DNA of 64,000 bases from Arthrobacter alkaliphilus (lineage in GTDB: Bacteria; Actinomycetota; Actinomycetes; Actinomycetales; Micrococcaceae), in assembly GCF_021483235.1 (NCBI RefSeq), contig NZ_JAKEEC010000020.1:1-64000 (forward strand). Direction: 5' to 3'. The position numbers were made by a program, and so were the translations under genes. Position 1 is the first letter of the stretch, and each line of letters begins with the position of its first letter. Below the pieces are notes generated by a model, which was given only the letters and a program-made list of their open reading frames with translations, was not told where the DNA came from and did no database searches. This document shows, piece after piece, positions 8,430 to 17,800 of this stretch.

Positions 8430-9035
8430 ATGACAATTACTCACACTCCCCCAGTAGAGGCCTCTCCGCCCAAGGGGAAAAGATCGCTCCTAGTAAGGTC
8501 ACTGGCCGTCATAGTCGGCCTCGGGATGGCCTGGGTTATCGCCGGCATTTTTTTGTACGTAGTGCCACCAGCTGACGATCCGGCGCACGCAGATGTGTTG
8601 TTGGTACTCGGGCCGCCTGACCGACGCATCGGCTACGCTGAAGAATTAATGCAGCAGGGATATGCGCCCACACTTGCGGTCTCAAGCCCGGTGGGAGCGG
8701 ACGGTAAATTCACAGCGGAAATTTGCGGTGCCCAGCGTACGTTCAGGATCATATGCTTTCATCCCGACCCTTTCACCACGCAGGGCGAGGCCCGGGCACT
8801 CACTGACCTTTCGCAACGTTACGGTTGGAAGAGCGCCAACGTCCTCACGGCGCAATTCCACGTGACTCGGTCCAGAGTGATCATCGGCCGATGCTACACA
8901 GGAGACCTGCACATGATTGCCGACCGGCGGGGGTTGCCTCTGGTCTCAATGTCCAACCCCACCTATTCCTGGGCGTACCAGTACGTCTACCAAACTGCGG
9001 CTTTCGTCAAGGTCGCCATCCATCCAGAATGCTAG
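8430..9035 (+). CDS. YdcF/SanA/ElyC-like (DUF218) membrane-anchored protein
   Basis: 201 residues. One N-terminal membrane helix (about 23-47), then a DUF218 domain outside the membrane: ADVLLVLG (~56), TTQGEARAL (~114) and TAQFHVTRSRVII (~140) match the family pattern. The family includes ElyC and SanA, linked to envelope integrity and vancomycin sensitivity in enterobacteria; the biochemical activity is not settled. It is monocistronic, convergent with the bkd operon 39 bases away. Confidence 0.75.
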   Translation: MTITHTPPVEASPPKGKRSLLVRSLAVIVGLGMAWVIAGIFLYVVPPADDPAHADVLLVLGPPDRRIGYAEELMQQGYAPTLAVSSPVGADGKFTAEICGAQRTFRIICFHPDPFTTQGEARALTDLSQRYGWKSANVLTAQFHVTRSRVIIGRCYTGDLHMIADRRGLPLVSMSNPTYSWAYQYVYQTAAFVKVAIHPEC

Positions 9036-9074
9036 GCCCGAAGCGCTAGCCGCAGTCACGGCAGCAGCCTGGCG

Positions 9075-10529
9075 TTACAAATCCGCCAGCACCGTCCCCG
9101 GGTTCTCGATTGCGTCCGCAACGTACCGCAGGAAACCGGCAGCCGTTTCCCCGTCACAGACCCGGTGATCGAACGCGAGCGTCAGTTCGGTGACCTTCCG
9201 GACCGCAAGCTGTCCGTCCACCACCCAGGGCTTGTCGATGATACGGCCCACGCCAAGCATCGCTACCTCGGGGTAGTTGATGATCGCCGCGGAACCGTCC
9301 ACGCCGAACACGCCGTAGTTGTTCAGGGTAAAGGTGCCACTGGCCAACTCTGCCGGCGTTGCCTTGCCCTCACGAGCGACTGCGGTGAGCCGGCGGATTT
9401 CGGTATCAAGTTCGCGGGCGTTCAACAGGTGGGCGTTGCGGACCGACGGAACCACGAGTCCGCGGTCCGTCTGTGCGGCGAAGCCCAGGTTGATGCCGTC
9501 GAATGCGATGATCTCCTGCATTTCACCGCCGGCCGTATCCTCAGCCGTGACAAACCGGGTATTCAGCTCCGGGAATTTTTTTAGCCCCGCTGTGACAAAA
9601 CGGGCGATGAACGCGAGCAGGCCGGGAGTACCGTGCGGATCACGCTTCTTGAGTTCTGCCCGCATTTCAAGCAGCGCAGTGGCGTCAACGTCCACCCAGA
9701 CAGTTGCCTCAGGGATCTCGGACCGGCTGCGGGCCATGTTCGCTGCCACAGCCTTCCGGACTCCGCGGACCGGGGTGCGCGAAGCCACGGACAATCCGGT
9801 CCGCGCGTCTTGATCCCCGGTGGAGGGCTGGACCCCGGCCGGCACCTCAGCGGGCTCCGACTCGCGGGTGGCGCCACCAATGGCGGCTTCAACGTCGCGG
9901 CGAAGAATCAGGCCGCTCTCCCCGGAGCCAGGCACCTCATCCAGCGAGACCCCGTGGTCCCGGGCCATCTTCCGCACCAAGGGGGAAATCACGGCGGAGA
10001 GCTTCCCGGGAATCCGCGTCCGGGACAATGCGAGTTCATCGAAGTCCGGCTCCGGGGCCACAGCAACGGCGGAACTGGCAGGCACCTTACGCGGACGGGT
10101 ACGGCGAGCTTCGCCACCTCCGGATGTGCCGTAGCCAATCAGGACGTTGCCGGAACCGGCTTTCTCCTCCGTCCGGTAGGTTTCGGCAGCAGCAGCGGCG
10201 GCAGCGGCGTCCGCCGGGGCGGCAGAGGCTTCTTCCTCCTGAGCCTCAGCCGCAACCTCGGGCTCGTTAGCGAGCGAGGCACCGACAGGAGCCACCGAGA
10301 TCAGCGGCTTGCCGACGTCGAGCGTCTGGCCGGCCTCGCCGTGCAGCTCTGCGACGATGCCTGCGTACGGCGATGGGACCTCCACCATGGACTTGGCGGT
10401 CTCGACCTCGGCGATCGGCTGATCGACGCGGATCTCGTCGCCCACAGCCACAAGCCAATTGACCAGCTCAGCCTCGGTCAGGCCCTCGCCAAGGTCCGGA
10501 AGCAGGAACACCTGCATTTCTGCGCTCAT
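9075..10529 (-). CDS. bkdC: dihydrolipoyl acyltransferase, branched-chain 2-oxoacid dehydrogenase E2
   Basis: 484 residues, cytosolic. The N-terminal lipoyl domain has its modified lysine at about K46 in ETAKSM; a long Ala/Glu-rich linker follows, then the E1/E3-binding domain (ISPLVRKMARDHGVSLDEV, ~165) and the catalytic acyltransferase domain, with the active-site DHRVCDG near the end. It transfers the acyl group from E1 to CoA. The ATG at 10529 lies two bases after the E1beta stop with GGGAGAA as ribosome site; an in-frame ATG at 10544 would overlap E1beta. It is the last gene of a three-gene operon, and E3 is not in the window. The neighbouring Lrp regulator favours branched-chain oxoacids over pyruvate as substrate. 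Confidence 0.9.
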   Translation of the reverse strand: MSAEMQVFLLPDLGEGLTEAELVNWLVAVGDEIRVDQPIAEVETAKSMVEVPSPYAGIVAELHGEAGQTLDVGKPLISVAPVGASLANEPEVAAEAQEEEASAAPADAAAAAAAAETYRTEEKAGSGNVLIGYGTSGGGEARRTRPRKVPASSAVAVAPEPDFDELALSRTRIPGKLSAVISPLVRKMARDHGVSLDEVPGSGESGLILRRDVEAAIGGATRESEPAEVPAGVQPSTGDQDARTGLSVASRTPVRGVRKAVAANMARSRSEIPEATVWVDVDATALLEMRAELKKRDPHGTPGLLAFIARFVTAGLKKFPELNTRFVTAEDTAGGEMQEIIAFDGINLGFAAQTDRGLVVPSVRNAHLLNARELDTEIRRLTAVAREGKATPAELASGTFTLNNYGVFGVDGSAAIINYPEVAMLGVGRIIDKPWVVDGQLAVRKVTELTLAFDHRVCDGETAAGFLRYVADAIENPGTVLADL

Positions 10530-10531
10530 GG

Positions 10532-11656
10532 TCAGTTCTCCCATTGAAGGTCGTCAACGGCGTCGAGGATGCGGTCGACGCTTGGCAAGTAGTAGTGCTC
10601 CAGCTTCGGAGCCGGGTACGGGACGTCGAATCCGGTCACCCGGCGGATCGGCGCCGCCAGGTAATGGAAGCAGCGCTCCTGGACCCGGGCCACAATTTCG
10701 GAGGCCACCGAGGCGAAACCGTGAGCCTCGGCGATCACAACAGCACGGCCGGTCTTTCGCACGGACGCGCAGACCGTCTCGTCGTCGAAGGGCACGATCG
10801 AGCGGACATCGATCACTTCGAGGGAGCGGCCTTCTTCAGCGGCCGCAGCAGCGGCAGCAAGCGCGGTCGGGACCGAGGGGCCATAGGCGATGAGCGTTGC
10901 ATCAGTGCCGGAACGCGCGACGGCGGCGCGCCCCTCGCTGCTGGATCCTGTCGCGGTGTTCGCGGCATGTTCGGCCCGGATGGCACCCAGGTCCACCTGG
11001 TCTTTGGACCAGTAGAGCTTCTTCGGTTCCATGAACATGACCGGATCGTCGGAATCGATCGCTTCGCGGAGCATGCGGTATCCGTCTGCGACGGTCGCCG
11101 GTGTGAAGACCTTCAGGCCTGCGGTGTGGGCGTAGTAGGACTCGGACGAGTCGCAGTGGTGCTCGACGCCGCCGATACCTCCCGCGTACGGCACACGGAT
11201 GACCATGGGCAGCTTGACGGCGCCTTTGGTGCGGTTGTGCATCTTGGCGACGTGGCTGACGATCTGTTCGAAGGCCGGGTAGGCGAAGGCGTCGAACTGC
11301 ATCTCGATCACGGGACGCATTCCGTTCATGGCCATGCCCACGGCCATGCCCACAATGCCGGACTCGGCCAGCGGGGTGTCGAAGCATCGCTGTTCTCCGA
11401 ACGTGGCCATGAGGCCGTCAGTGATCCGGAAGACACCGCCCAGGCGGCCAACGTCTTCGCCGAACACCAGAACGGAGGAATCCGCTTCCATGGCGTCGGC
11501 CATCGCGGTGTTGAGCGCCTTCGCCATGGTGATGGTCTGCGGACCGGACGCTTCGGCGACCGCCGCTGCACTGGCTGCCGCGCTCGCGGTGGCGGAGCTG
11601 ACGTCGCCTGTCGCGGCGTGCTCGGCTTCAGAGGATGTAGCGACTTCCGGGCTCAT
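10532..11656 (-). CDS. bkdB: 2-oxoacid dehydrogenase E1 component beta subunit
   Basis: 374 residues. The pyrimidine-binding and C-terminal transketolase domains are clear: VLVFGEDVGRLGGVFRITDGL (~61), then PLAESGIVGMAVGMAMNGMRPV, and a late VIDVRSIVPFD. The first ~40 residues are an Ala/Ser-rich leader not found in compact homologues. Its ATG overlaps the E1alpha stop (ATGA), indicating translational coupling to its partner subunit. With E1alpha it decarboxylates branched-chain 2-oxoacids using thiamine diphosphate. Confidence 0.92.
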   Translation of the reverse strand: MSPEVATSSEAEHAATGDVSSATASAAASAAAVAEASGPQTITMAKALNTAMADAMEADSSVLVFGEDVGRLGGVFRITDGLMATFGEQRCFDTPLAESGIVGMAVGMAMNGMRPVIEMQFDAFAYPAFEQIVSHVAKMHNRTKGAVKLPMVIRVPYAGGIGGVEHHCDSSESYYAHTAGLKVFTPATVADGYRMLREAIDSDDPVMFMEPKKLYWSKDQVDLGAIRAEHAANTATGSSSEGRAAVARSGTDATLIAYGPSVPTALAAAAAAAEEGRSLEVIDVRSIVPFDDETVCASVRKTGRAVVIAEAHGFASVASEIVARVQERCFHYLAAPIRRVTGFDVPYPAPKLEHYYLPSVDRILDAVDDLQWEN

Positions 11657-12885
11657 TTGCCGGCCTCCTTCTGGCTGGATGCCTCACGGGCGAGTTCGTC
11701 GGCGAGCAGGGCCGACTGCTCCTTCAGTTGGGGCGTGGGCGTGGAGAAAACGTAGCGGAAGAGGTTCTGCGGATCTACCGAAACGTCCTGCCCGAGGCCT
11801 TCCCGGAGCTGCGATGCCACGGCCTCGGCCTTTGCCGCGATGCGGGCGGAAGCGTCGTCGTCGAGCAATCCGCGGCCGTTGAGGTACGTCGTCATGCGGC
11901 TGATGGGGTCCTTTGCGGTCCACTCGGCCACTTCGCTATCGGCCCGGTAGCGGGTGGCGTCGTCGGCGTTGGTGTGGGCCTGCATGCGGTAGGTGTGGGC
12001 TTCGATCAGGAGCGGGCCCGAGCCTTCGCGGGCCAGTTTCACAGCGCGGTCCAGCACTGCCAGCAGCGCGACCAGGTCGTTGCCGTCAACGCGTTCACCG
12101 GCCATGCCGTAACCGACAGCCTTGTGCGCGAGCGACGGTGCCACGGACTGTTGGCTCAGCGGCACCGAGATGGCGTACTTGTTGTTCTGGACGAAGAAGA
12201 TGACGGGCAGGTGGAAGACCGCGGCGAAGTTCAGTGCTTCGTGGAAGTCCCCTTCGCTCGTAGCACCATCGCCGCACATTGCCAACACCACGGTGTCCTC
12301 GCCGCGCAGCTTGGCGGCATGGGCAACCCCAACGGCGTGCAGCAGCTGGGTGGTCAACGGCGTGCACTGGATGCCGACCTTGTGCTTCGCGGGGTCGTAA
12401 CCGCCGTGCCAGTCGCCGCGGAAGATAGTCATGGTCTCCACCGGGTCGACTCCGCGGGACATGACCGCCACGGCGTCTCGGTACGTGGGAAACAGCCAGT
12501 CACCGTCGCGGAGGCACAGGGCGGCCGCTACCTGGCACGCCTCCTGGCCGTGGCTGGACGGATAGACGGCCATGCGGCCCTGCCGGACCAGGGCGGAGTT
12601 CTGGTCATTGACGCGGCGCCCGACGACGAGTTGTTCGTAGGCTGCCATGAGTTCGGCATCGCCGGGGATGGGGTATTCGTGGCCGGGCTCGGTGCCTTGT
12701 TCATCTTCGGGTTTGAGGACGCCGGAAGGATCGACCATCTGGATCTGGTGGCGGGCGGGCAGCATGTAGTCTTCCACGCTGATGCCGAACTTGCGCCGCA
12801 CTTCGGAAGCTTGGTCGTTTGAGTCGGTGCCGTCCGGCCGGGCGTCAGCCAGACCCTGGGCCTCGTGGTCCGCGGAGATCGTCAT
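11653..12885 (-). CDS. bkdA: 2-oxoacid dehydrogenase E1 component alpha subunit
   Basis: 410 residues. The thiamine-diphosphate/Mg motif begins GDGATSEGDFHEALN (~210) and ends in QNNKYAIS, the GDG...NN pattern of the family. SSHGQEACQVA (~107) and HTYRMQAHTNADD (~305) mark the substrate and phosphorylation-loop regions. First gene of the operon; its ATG is 170 bases from the divergent Lrp-type regulator. Branched-chain specificity is inferred from the linked Lrp gene and domain architecture; a pyruvate dehydrogenase role cannot be excluded. Confidence 0.92.
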   Translation of the reverse strand: MTISADHEAQGLADARPDGTDSNDQASEVRRKFGISVEDYMLPARHQIQMVDPSGVLKPEDEQGTEPGHEYPIPGDAELMAAYEQLVVGRRVNDQNSALVRQGRMAVYPSSHGQEACQVAAALCLRDGDWLFPTYRDAVAVMSRGVDPVETMTIFRGDWHGGYDPAKHKVGIQCTPLTTQLLHAVGVAHAAKLRGEDTVVLAMCGDGATSEGDFHEALNFAAVFHLPVIFFVQNNKYAISVPLSQQSVAPSLAHKAVGYGMAGERVDGNDLVALLAVLDRAVKLAREGSGPLLIEAHTYRMQAHTNADDATRYRADSEVAEWTAKDPISRMTTYLNGRGLLDDDASARIAAKAEAVASQLREGLGQDVSVDPQNLFRYVFSTPTPQLKEQSALLADELAREASSQKEAGK

Positions 12886-13055
12886 TGGTCCGTCCTTCTG
12901 TATCCACTATTTGTCACCAGTATGTTCCCTGCCGAACTTTCGTATCCAGCTCTGGCCGGAATCATGGAAAAGCTTGCTCGAAACCTCTAATCTGGAAGAC
13001 AAATCGCAAATGTGAGCTGGCTAGCTGCCCCCACTGTGGACGAATTGGAGATGCG

Positions 13056-13520
13056 ATGGCGCAGGTCGAAGCCGATCAGGCGGAAGTCCCGCTTGACCAA
13101 GTGGACAGGGACATCATTGCCGAGCTGACGCGGGACGGCCGGATGTCGGTGACCCAGGTGGCGGAAAACGTCCACATCAGCAGGGCGCACGCGTACACGA
13201 GAATCTCCCGGCTGACGGGTGAAGGGGTGCTCACCAAGTTCACTGCCCTGGTGGATCCGATCAAGGCCGGCCTAAAGTCATCTGCCTACGTCACGCTCAA
13301 GGTCCAGCAACATTCCTGGCGCGAGCTCCGTGAAGAGCTTCGGCTCATTCCGGAGGTGCAGCACATTGCGCTGGTTGGCGGCGATTTCGATGTCATCCTG
13401 TTGGTCCGCGCCACAGACAACATTCACCTGCGCAGGGTTATTTTCGACCAGTTGCAGTCGATGCCCGGGGTGCAGGATACCCAGACGTTCCTGGTGTTCG
13501 AGGATCTGGATACGCGGTAG
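13056..13520 (+). CDS. Lrp/AsnC family regulator, probably of the bkd operon
   Basis: 154 residues: a winged helix-turn-helix (LDQVDRDIIAELTRDGRMSV, then ISRAHAYTRISRLTGEGVL) followed by the RAM ligand/oligomer domain (HIALVGGDFDVILLVRA). The frame is open upstream, but the ATG at 13056 has TTGGAG before it and starts the domain at the usual place. It is transcribed away from bkdABC, the arrangement of BkdR-type regulators; control of bkd by leucine or branched-chain oxoacids is a reasonable inference. Confidence 0.88.
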   Translation: MAQVEADQAEVPLDQVDRDIIAELTRDGRMSVTQVAENVHISRAHAYTRISRLTGEGVLTKFTALVDPIKAGLKSSAYVTLKVQQHSWRELREELRLIPEVQHIALVGGDFDVILLVRATDNIHLRRVIFDQLQSMPGVQDTQTFLVFEDLDTR

Positions 13521-13720
13521 GACCATACCGGCTTGCTGGGCATTTATTTCCAAGTCCGCGCGTTTCCAAATCCGCGCTGCCGCGGGATATCCAGTACGCG
13601 AGTGCCGCGACCAGACTCTGCACGGTTCGTGGTCATTGCCAGCGGCAGTGAATATTCGCACCGCCGCGCAGGCGGCGCCTTCAGCATAAGGGCTTGGTGG
13701 GGATCCGGCTGTTGACAATC

Positions 13721-13744
13721 GACGGCCGGTCCGTCTTTTTTTTT
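13721..13744 (+). terminator. Rho-independent terminator
   Basis: GACGG and CCGTC form a 5-bp stem round a CCGGT loop and are followed at once by nine T residues. It lies 200 bases downstream of the Lrp-type gene and would end its transcript. Confidence 0.5.
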
Positions 13745-14522
13745 GGGTATTCGATGGCGACGTTGTTTGTCGCCGCCCTTACCGAGCTTCACTCGTGTCG
13801 ATGAGACTTCACATTTCTTTTTACCAGCGGTATAGAGAGCATGCGTCTGGGCTTGTTCATCCGAGGCTCGACAGCGTGTTCAACGGGCTTCTTTACCTAG
13901 TTCGTCGCCGCGCCCGCGTCCTCGCGAGAGCCGGCGCATAGCACGACAAGGAGCCTCCATACGACGGCGCCGGGCAGGCTTTTTGGACATGGCCGAGTGC
14001 CGTTCGAAACAGGCATTCAAAGCTTGCATTGCCGAACGGGCCTTGCTTGGCCGACAGGGTCACGGCGTGACGAGGCACAGGTCCACCAGGTTCAAGACCG
14101 TAGCCGCCGAAGGGCTCCCCGGCGCAGCCGTGGGCAACGGAGCCATTCTATGTCGACCGGCTTGTCGACCGGCGTTCCACTCGCCCTGACCGGAGCCATC
14201 ACGCTGGGCTGAGAACGTGTGCGCATACTTCGACCGGGCCGGTAGCTTTAACGGACACACAGACCCATCACCCGACGGTCTCCAACACCGTTGCGGGTCG
14301 GTCATCGGTCTCCATAACCTGGCCCAGCATTTCGCTCATCACTGCCCGGACCGGCAGATTCAGACGTCATCTACACTCCCAGACGCGCGATCAGCCTGCT
14401 CATACGGCACCAAATCTTATTCCCGCCATCCGCGATGAGCCCATGTCTCCAATTCACGCCCGTCGGCGGGATCGATCATCTTGGCGATGCTTGGTTGTCG
14501 ACAGCGTCCTGTCATACTTAAG
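13745..14522. other. ~780-base gap, no supported gene
   Basis: Six frames hold only short, low-quality ORFs with no start signal or recognisable domain. A short tandem GTCGACCGGC...GTCGACCGGC occurs at about 14153-14172. The stretch separates the bkd/Lrp block from the polysaccharide operon and may hold decayed DNA, but no remnant can be named. Confidence 0.45.
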
Positions 14523-15476
14523 CTAAAGACGACTTGAGCTAGACCGCTGACTCACCTCTCTTTGAAACGCCTCGTAGGAGCGAATATAGTCCGAAGCATC
14601 GTAAGGCAGCGATGCAAAAACGGCCAGCACTGCATCCGAACTATAAGCATATTGGGTTCCCCAGGTCATAGCTGGCATGTACAGGCCAACATTTGCAGAA
14701 TCGAGCAGAAACTCCTCGCGAACGGATCCGTCGTCAACGATGGCGTGAACAGAGCCCTTTACACAAACAAGGAATTGCTCACAAGCGAGGTGCGCATGCT
14801 CTCCCCGAACATCTAAGGACGGAACGTCATAGACAATGAAGAAACGCTGCGGAACGAACGGTAAATCCGAGCCGAGTTCAGCTACCACAAGGCTTCCACG
14901 AAGGTCCGTTGCTTTACGAAGGTGCACAATTCGCCCGCCCGTACTTTCCGACTCAACAGCGTCCTTCTGATGGCGTTGCGCTTCGGACGATGTCAGTCTC
15001 CTCCCCGCGGCGTCCGAATAGCCGCTTATGGCGGCAGGATTGCCCGAGACAATCGCAAATGGAGGTACGTCTCGAGTAACTACAGCACCATCGCAGACCG
15101 CCGCATTGCGCCCCACGCGAACACCTTTGGCAATTACAGACCCGCCCCCAACCGTAGCACCCGCCTCAATGACAGTGCGCAGATTGCCGTCCTTAGAAAC
15201 AGTTTCCGCCTCACGGTTGTCTGAAACGAAAGTCACGTTAGGCCCTAGGATCACGTCATCCTGGATCTCAACATCCCCAAATATAGCTGCGCCAGGCCCA
15301 ATGGACACGCGATCCCTAAGAAGAACGTTGCCGCCAATCACGGCATGGTCCCCAACTAGCGATCGACGGCCCACGCTCGCACCTGAATATATACGAGCGA
15401 ATGCAGCGACAGTAGAATCAGCCCCTACGGAGCTTGGCTCACAAATTGCTGTTGCATGAATAACCGGGTTTCCCAT
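14523..15476 (-). CDS. bifunctional sugar N-acyltransferase / 3,4-ketoisomerase (FdtD/WxcM-like)
   Basis: 317 residues. Residues ~1-155 are a left-handed beta-helix of hexapeptide repeats (VIGGNVLLRDRVSIGPGA, then IEAGATVGGGSVIAKGV), the fold of sugar O/N-acetyltransferases. Residues ~185-310 are a WxcM/FdtA-type cupin with the signature RGEHAHLACEQFLVCVKGS. The order matches bifunctional FdtD: the cupin half turns dTDP-4-keto-6-deoxyglucose into the 3-keto isomer, the DegT enzyme at 19086-20195 aminates it, and the acyltransferase half would acetylate the 3-amino sugar. No rmlA/rmlB is present in the window, so the dTDP sugar must come from elsewhere. Last gene of the operon. Confidence 0.82.
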   Translation of the reverse strand: MGNPVIHATAICEPSSVGADSTVAAFARIYSGASVGRRSLVGDHAVIGGNVLLRDRVSIGPGAAIFGDVEIQDDVILGPNVTFVSDNREAETVSKDGNLRTVIEAGATVGGGSVIAKGVRVGRNAAVCDGAVVTRDVPPFAIVSGNPAAISGYSDAAGRRLTSSEAQRHQKDAVESESTGGRIVHLRKATDLRGSLVVAELGSDLPFVPQRFFIVYDVPSLDVRGEHAHLACEQFLVCVKGSVHAIVDDGSVREEFLLDSANVGLYMPAMTWGTQYAYSSDAVLAVFASLPYDASDYIRSYEAFQREVSQRSSSSRL

Positions 15477-15541
15477 GAGAAATCAACTTTCTATTTGGTG
15501 ACCAAAGGACTCAAATCAAAGCGTAGCAAAGCATTCTTGCA

Positions 15542-16804
15542 TCATCGAAGATCTACTGCACTGCGCGATCCGGAATTTTCTGGTTTTCGTGAAAAAATCC
15601 TAGAAGACGCGGCGAACATTGCAAGAAAAAAAACCGACGCGGCGGACGGCTGATAGAGGGTGCCGTTCGCAAAAACAGAATTAATAACAAAAATAAAAAA
15701 AGCAACCGCCAGAGGGCCAAACGACGGCGACAGGCGCGCTTTCCATCTCTGGACAAGTGCAACTTGGATACGAGCAATTATGAGAACGAGAACAACACCA
15801 CCAATTAAGCCGAAAACCGAAACGACTTCAGCATATTGATTGTGCGCCATCGGAGCCAGCACGTCGCCAACTGGAACCAGAGCCGTATTACCCATTCCGA
15901 AGCCTCCCCCCAACAAGTAAGACAGGGGGCTATGCAAGTCGCCTAAAGCTCGAAAATTAGCCAACGGAAGGTCAACAATTCGCTCCATAGCACTCGTCTC
16001 CACATTGACATCATCCCTGATAATGGCACTCGAGTTTGTCTGCAACCCGAAACTTTGCAAAGAAGCATCAATCCGCTCTTGCACCACTGGAAGCATTGAA
16101 TATGATAGAAGAAAGACAGCTACCGAAACCGTGGCCGCCAGAAAAACTCGAGATAGTGAGCGCCAGTTAAGGAGAATTAAGCCCAAAATCGCAATGGCTA
16201 TGTTAACCATTGCAGCCTTGTTCAAGGAAACAACAGCCGGTAGCACCATTCCAACTATCAATAAGAACTTTGCCCTAGACTTCGCGCCTTGCACCAGAAC
16301 CAAATAGGACCCGACAATTACACCGATCGACGTAAGACTACCCACCAAAGAAGAATATCTTTCTAATCCAGCCCGCTGAGACGCTTCCGCAAACCAAGAG
16401 ATTGGCCCCACGGCGAACTGGAGCGGTAAAGAAAGACTGGCAACGGCAAAAAAATAGACAAACGTCGAAATATGTGACCGAAATTCATCAGCTGTCTCAG
16501 TATACAAAACTAGGGCCATAAAAATCGGAGCAGCAAAGAGAAATCGAGTGAAACCAGTGAAGGCACCTGCAGGACTTATCACGAGGAGGGAAACGAAAAG
16601 CGCGCTGAACGAGAAACCGATCCAGACGAAGAACATGCTTCCAATTCCGGCGCGCTCGCGGTGATAGATCTTAGTGACAAACGCGACTAAAATCACAAGT
16701 ACCATCGGAACATATACGGACAAGTAGATAACTAGTGACAGATTGCGAACAAGATGTAAATTGACAATGAGAAAAACAAGGGCAAACTTAGTACGGTTAG
16801 ACAT
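15542..16804 (-). CDS. polysaccharide polymerase (Wzy/O-antigen ligase-like)
   Basis: 420 residues, about 11-12 predicted membrane helices, with the large extracytoplasmic loop typical of Wzy/WaaL-type proteins (~residues 250-310, ending near GGGFGMGN...MAHNQYAEV). HNQYAEV is close to the H-N-x-Y/xxE signature of O-antigen polymerases. It would join lipid-linked repeat units outside the membrane. AAGGAG precedes the ATG. Its codons are much AT-richer than in genes outside the cluster, as expected for the fast-evolving, horizontally moved part of such loci. Confidence 0.75.
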   Translation of the reverse strand: MSNRTKFALVFLIVNLHLVRNLSLVIYLSVYVPMVLVILVAFVTKIYHRERAGIGSMFFVWIGFSFSALFVSLLVISPAGAFTGFTRFLFAAPIFMALVLYTETADEFRSHISTFVYFFAVASLSLPLQFAVGPISWFAEASQRAGLERYSSLVGSLTSIGVIVGSYLVLVQGAKSRAKFLLIVGMVLPAVVSLNKAAMVNIAIAILGLILLNWRSLSRVFLAATVSVAVFLLSYSMLPVVQERIDASLQSFGLQTNSSAIIRDDVNVETSAMERIVDLPLANFRALGDLHSPLSYLLGGGFGMGNTALVPVGDVLAPMAHNQYAEVVSVFGLIGGVVLVLIIARIQVALVQRWKARLSPSFGPLAVAFFIFVINSVFANGTLYQPSAASVFFLAMFAASSRIFSRKPENSGSRSAVDLR

Positions 16805-16861
16805 TAGTCTGACTCCTTCGGTTTCCTCGAGGTCCTGGCGGAAGATAGTTTCAGCACTTCA

Positions 16862-17800
16862 TCACACGTAACGCTTGAGAAATGACTTTGCCAACCGAAA
16901 CATCCCGCCGGCACCGGGAATATAGGTAATCAAATATATCCCGACGCCGAGCATCCAGCTCGCATACTGAGGAAGTTGCGCAGTGTACACGCGCGCCCTT
17001 TTCAATTCCCCCTGCGAAATCGACCTATAAATTATCCCTAGAAGAAATCGGCGCGCACCACGCTTCGCCGCAGAAGCTACACCGTCAATGTGACCGTAGC
17101 GTCGTCCTGCAATTTCGATCGTACGAATGAAGTCACCTGAATAGTCGAAATACCGATGCCCAACATTGCCCCCGTGCTGGCGATATATAGCTAATGTCTC
17201 ATTGAGCCGAGAAACGCGCCCGCGAGAACTCACATCAATAAAGAAAAGCCAATCGCTCGCCGTTGGAATGCTAGAGTCGAAACCGTCCTCGGGAACTGCC
17301 GATGCGCGAACCATGGTGGCGGGACCGGGAAGCTGCGCTTCGAATTTCCCAATCATGTCGATCAATCCGGAGACCAGGTCCTTGTCACGGTGCCCCACCT
17401 TATCGACTACACGATTATCAACGGAGACGTCGCAAGGATGATAAGAGAGCACGAGCTCAGGATCATCCATAAATGCGTGAACCTGAAGCTCAACTTTTTG
17501 AGGGAGAAGCAGATCATCCCCACCCATGAGTGCTACAAACTCTCCGTCACAAGCAGCCAGTCCGATGTTGCAGTTGGCTGTAATGCCGGAATTTTTAGGA
17601 TTCAGAACAAGCTTTATCCGCTCAGGATAACGCTCTTTCAACTCGCGCAGGATTTCGGGGGTCCTATCTGATGATCCATCATCACTGACAACGATTTGAA
17701 TGTTCTTATATGTCTGTCCAAGACACGACTCCACAGTTTCAAAAATAAGGTCCTGCTGATTATATGAAATCACCAATATGCTCACGAGAGGTATACTCAT
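16862..17800 (-). CDS. family 2 glycosyltransferase
   Basis: 312 residues. GT-A fold with VSILVISYNQQDLIFETVES at the N-terminus and the acidic metal site in VVSDDGSSDRT (~35) and GGDDLLLPQK (~92). The start at 17800 overlaps the flippase stop by ATGA, which decides it over the longer open frame. A C-terminal hydrophobic stretch (~WMLGVGIYLITYIPG) may attach it to the membrane. It adds one sugar of the repeat unit; donor unknown. Confidence 0.88.
   Translation of the reverse strand: MSIPLVSILVISYNQQDLIFETVESCLGQTYKNIQIVVSDDGSSDRTPEILRELKERYPERIKLVLNPKNSGITANCNIGLAACDGEFVALMGGDDLLLPQKVELQVHAFMDDPELVLSYHPCDVSVDNRVVDKVGHRDKDLVSGLIDMIGKFEAQLPGPATMVRASAVPEDGFDSSIPTASDWLFFIDVSSRGRVSRLNETLAIYRQHGGNVGHRYFDYSGDFIRTIEIAGRRYGHIDGVASAAKRGARRFLLGIIYRSISQGELKRARVYTAQLPQYASWMLGVGIYLITYIPGAGGMFRLAKSFLKRYV

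Noticed and set aside
13983-14212. ORFs in the 1-kb gap after the Lrp gene
   Set aside because: Overlapping frames of similar length, Arg/Pro-rich, without conserved motifs or start signals.
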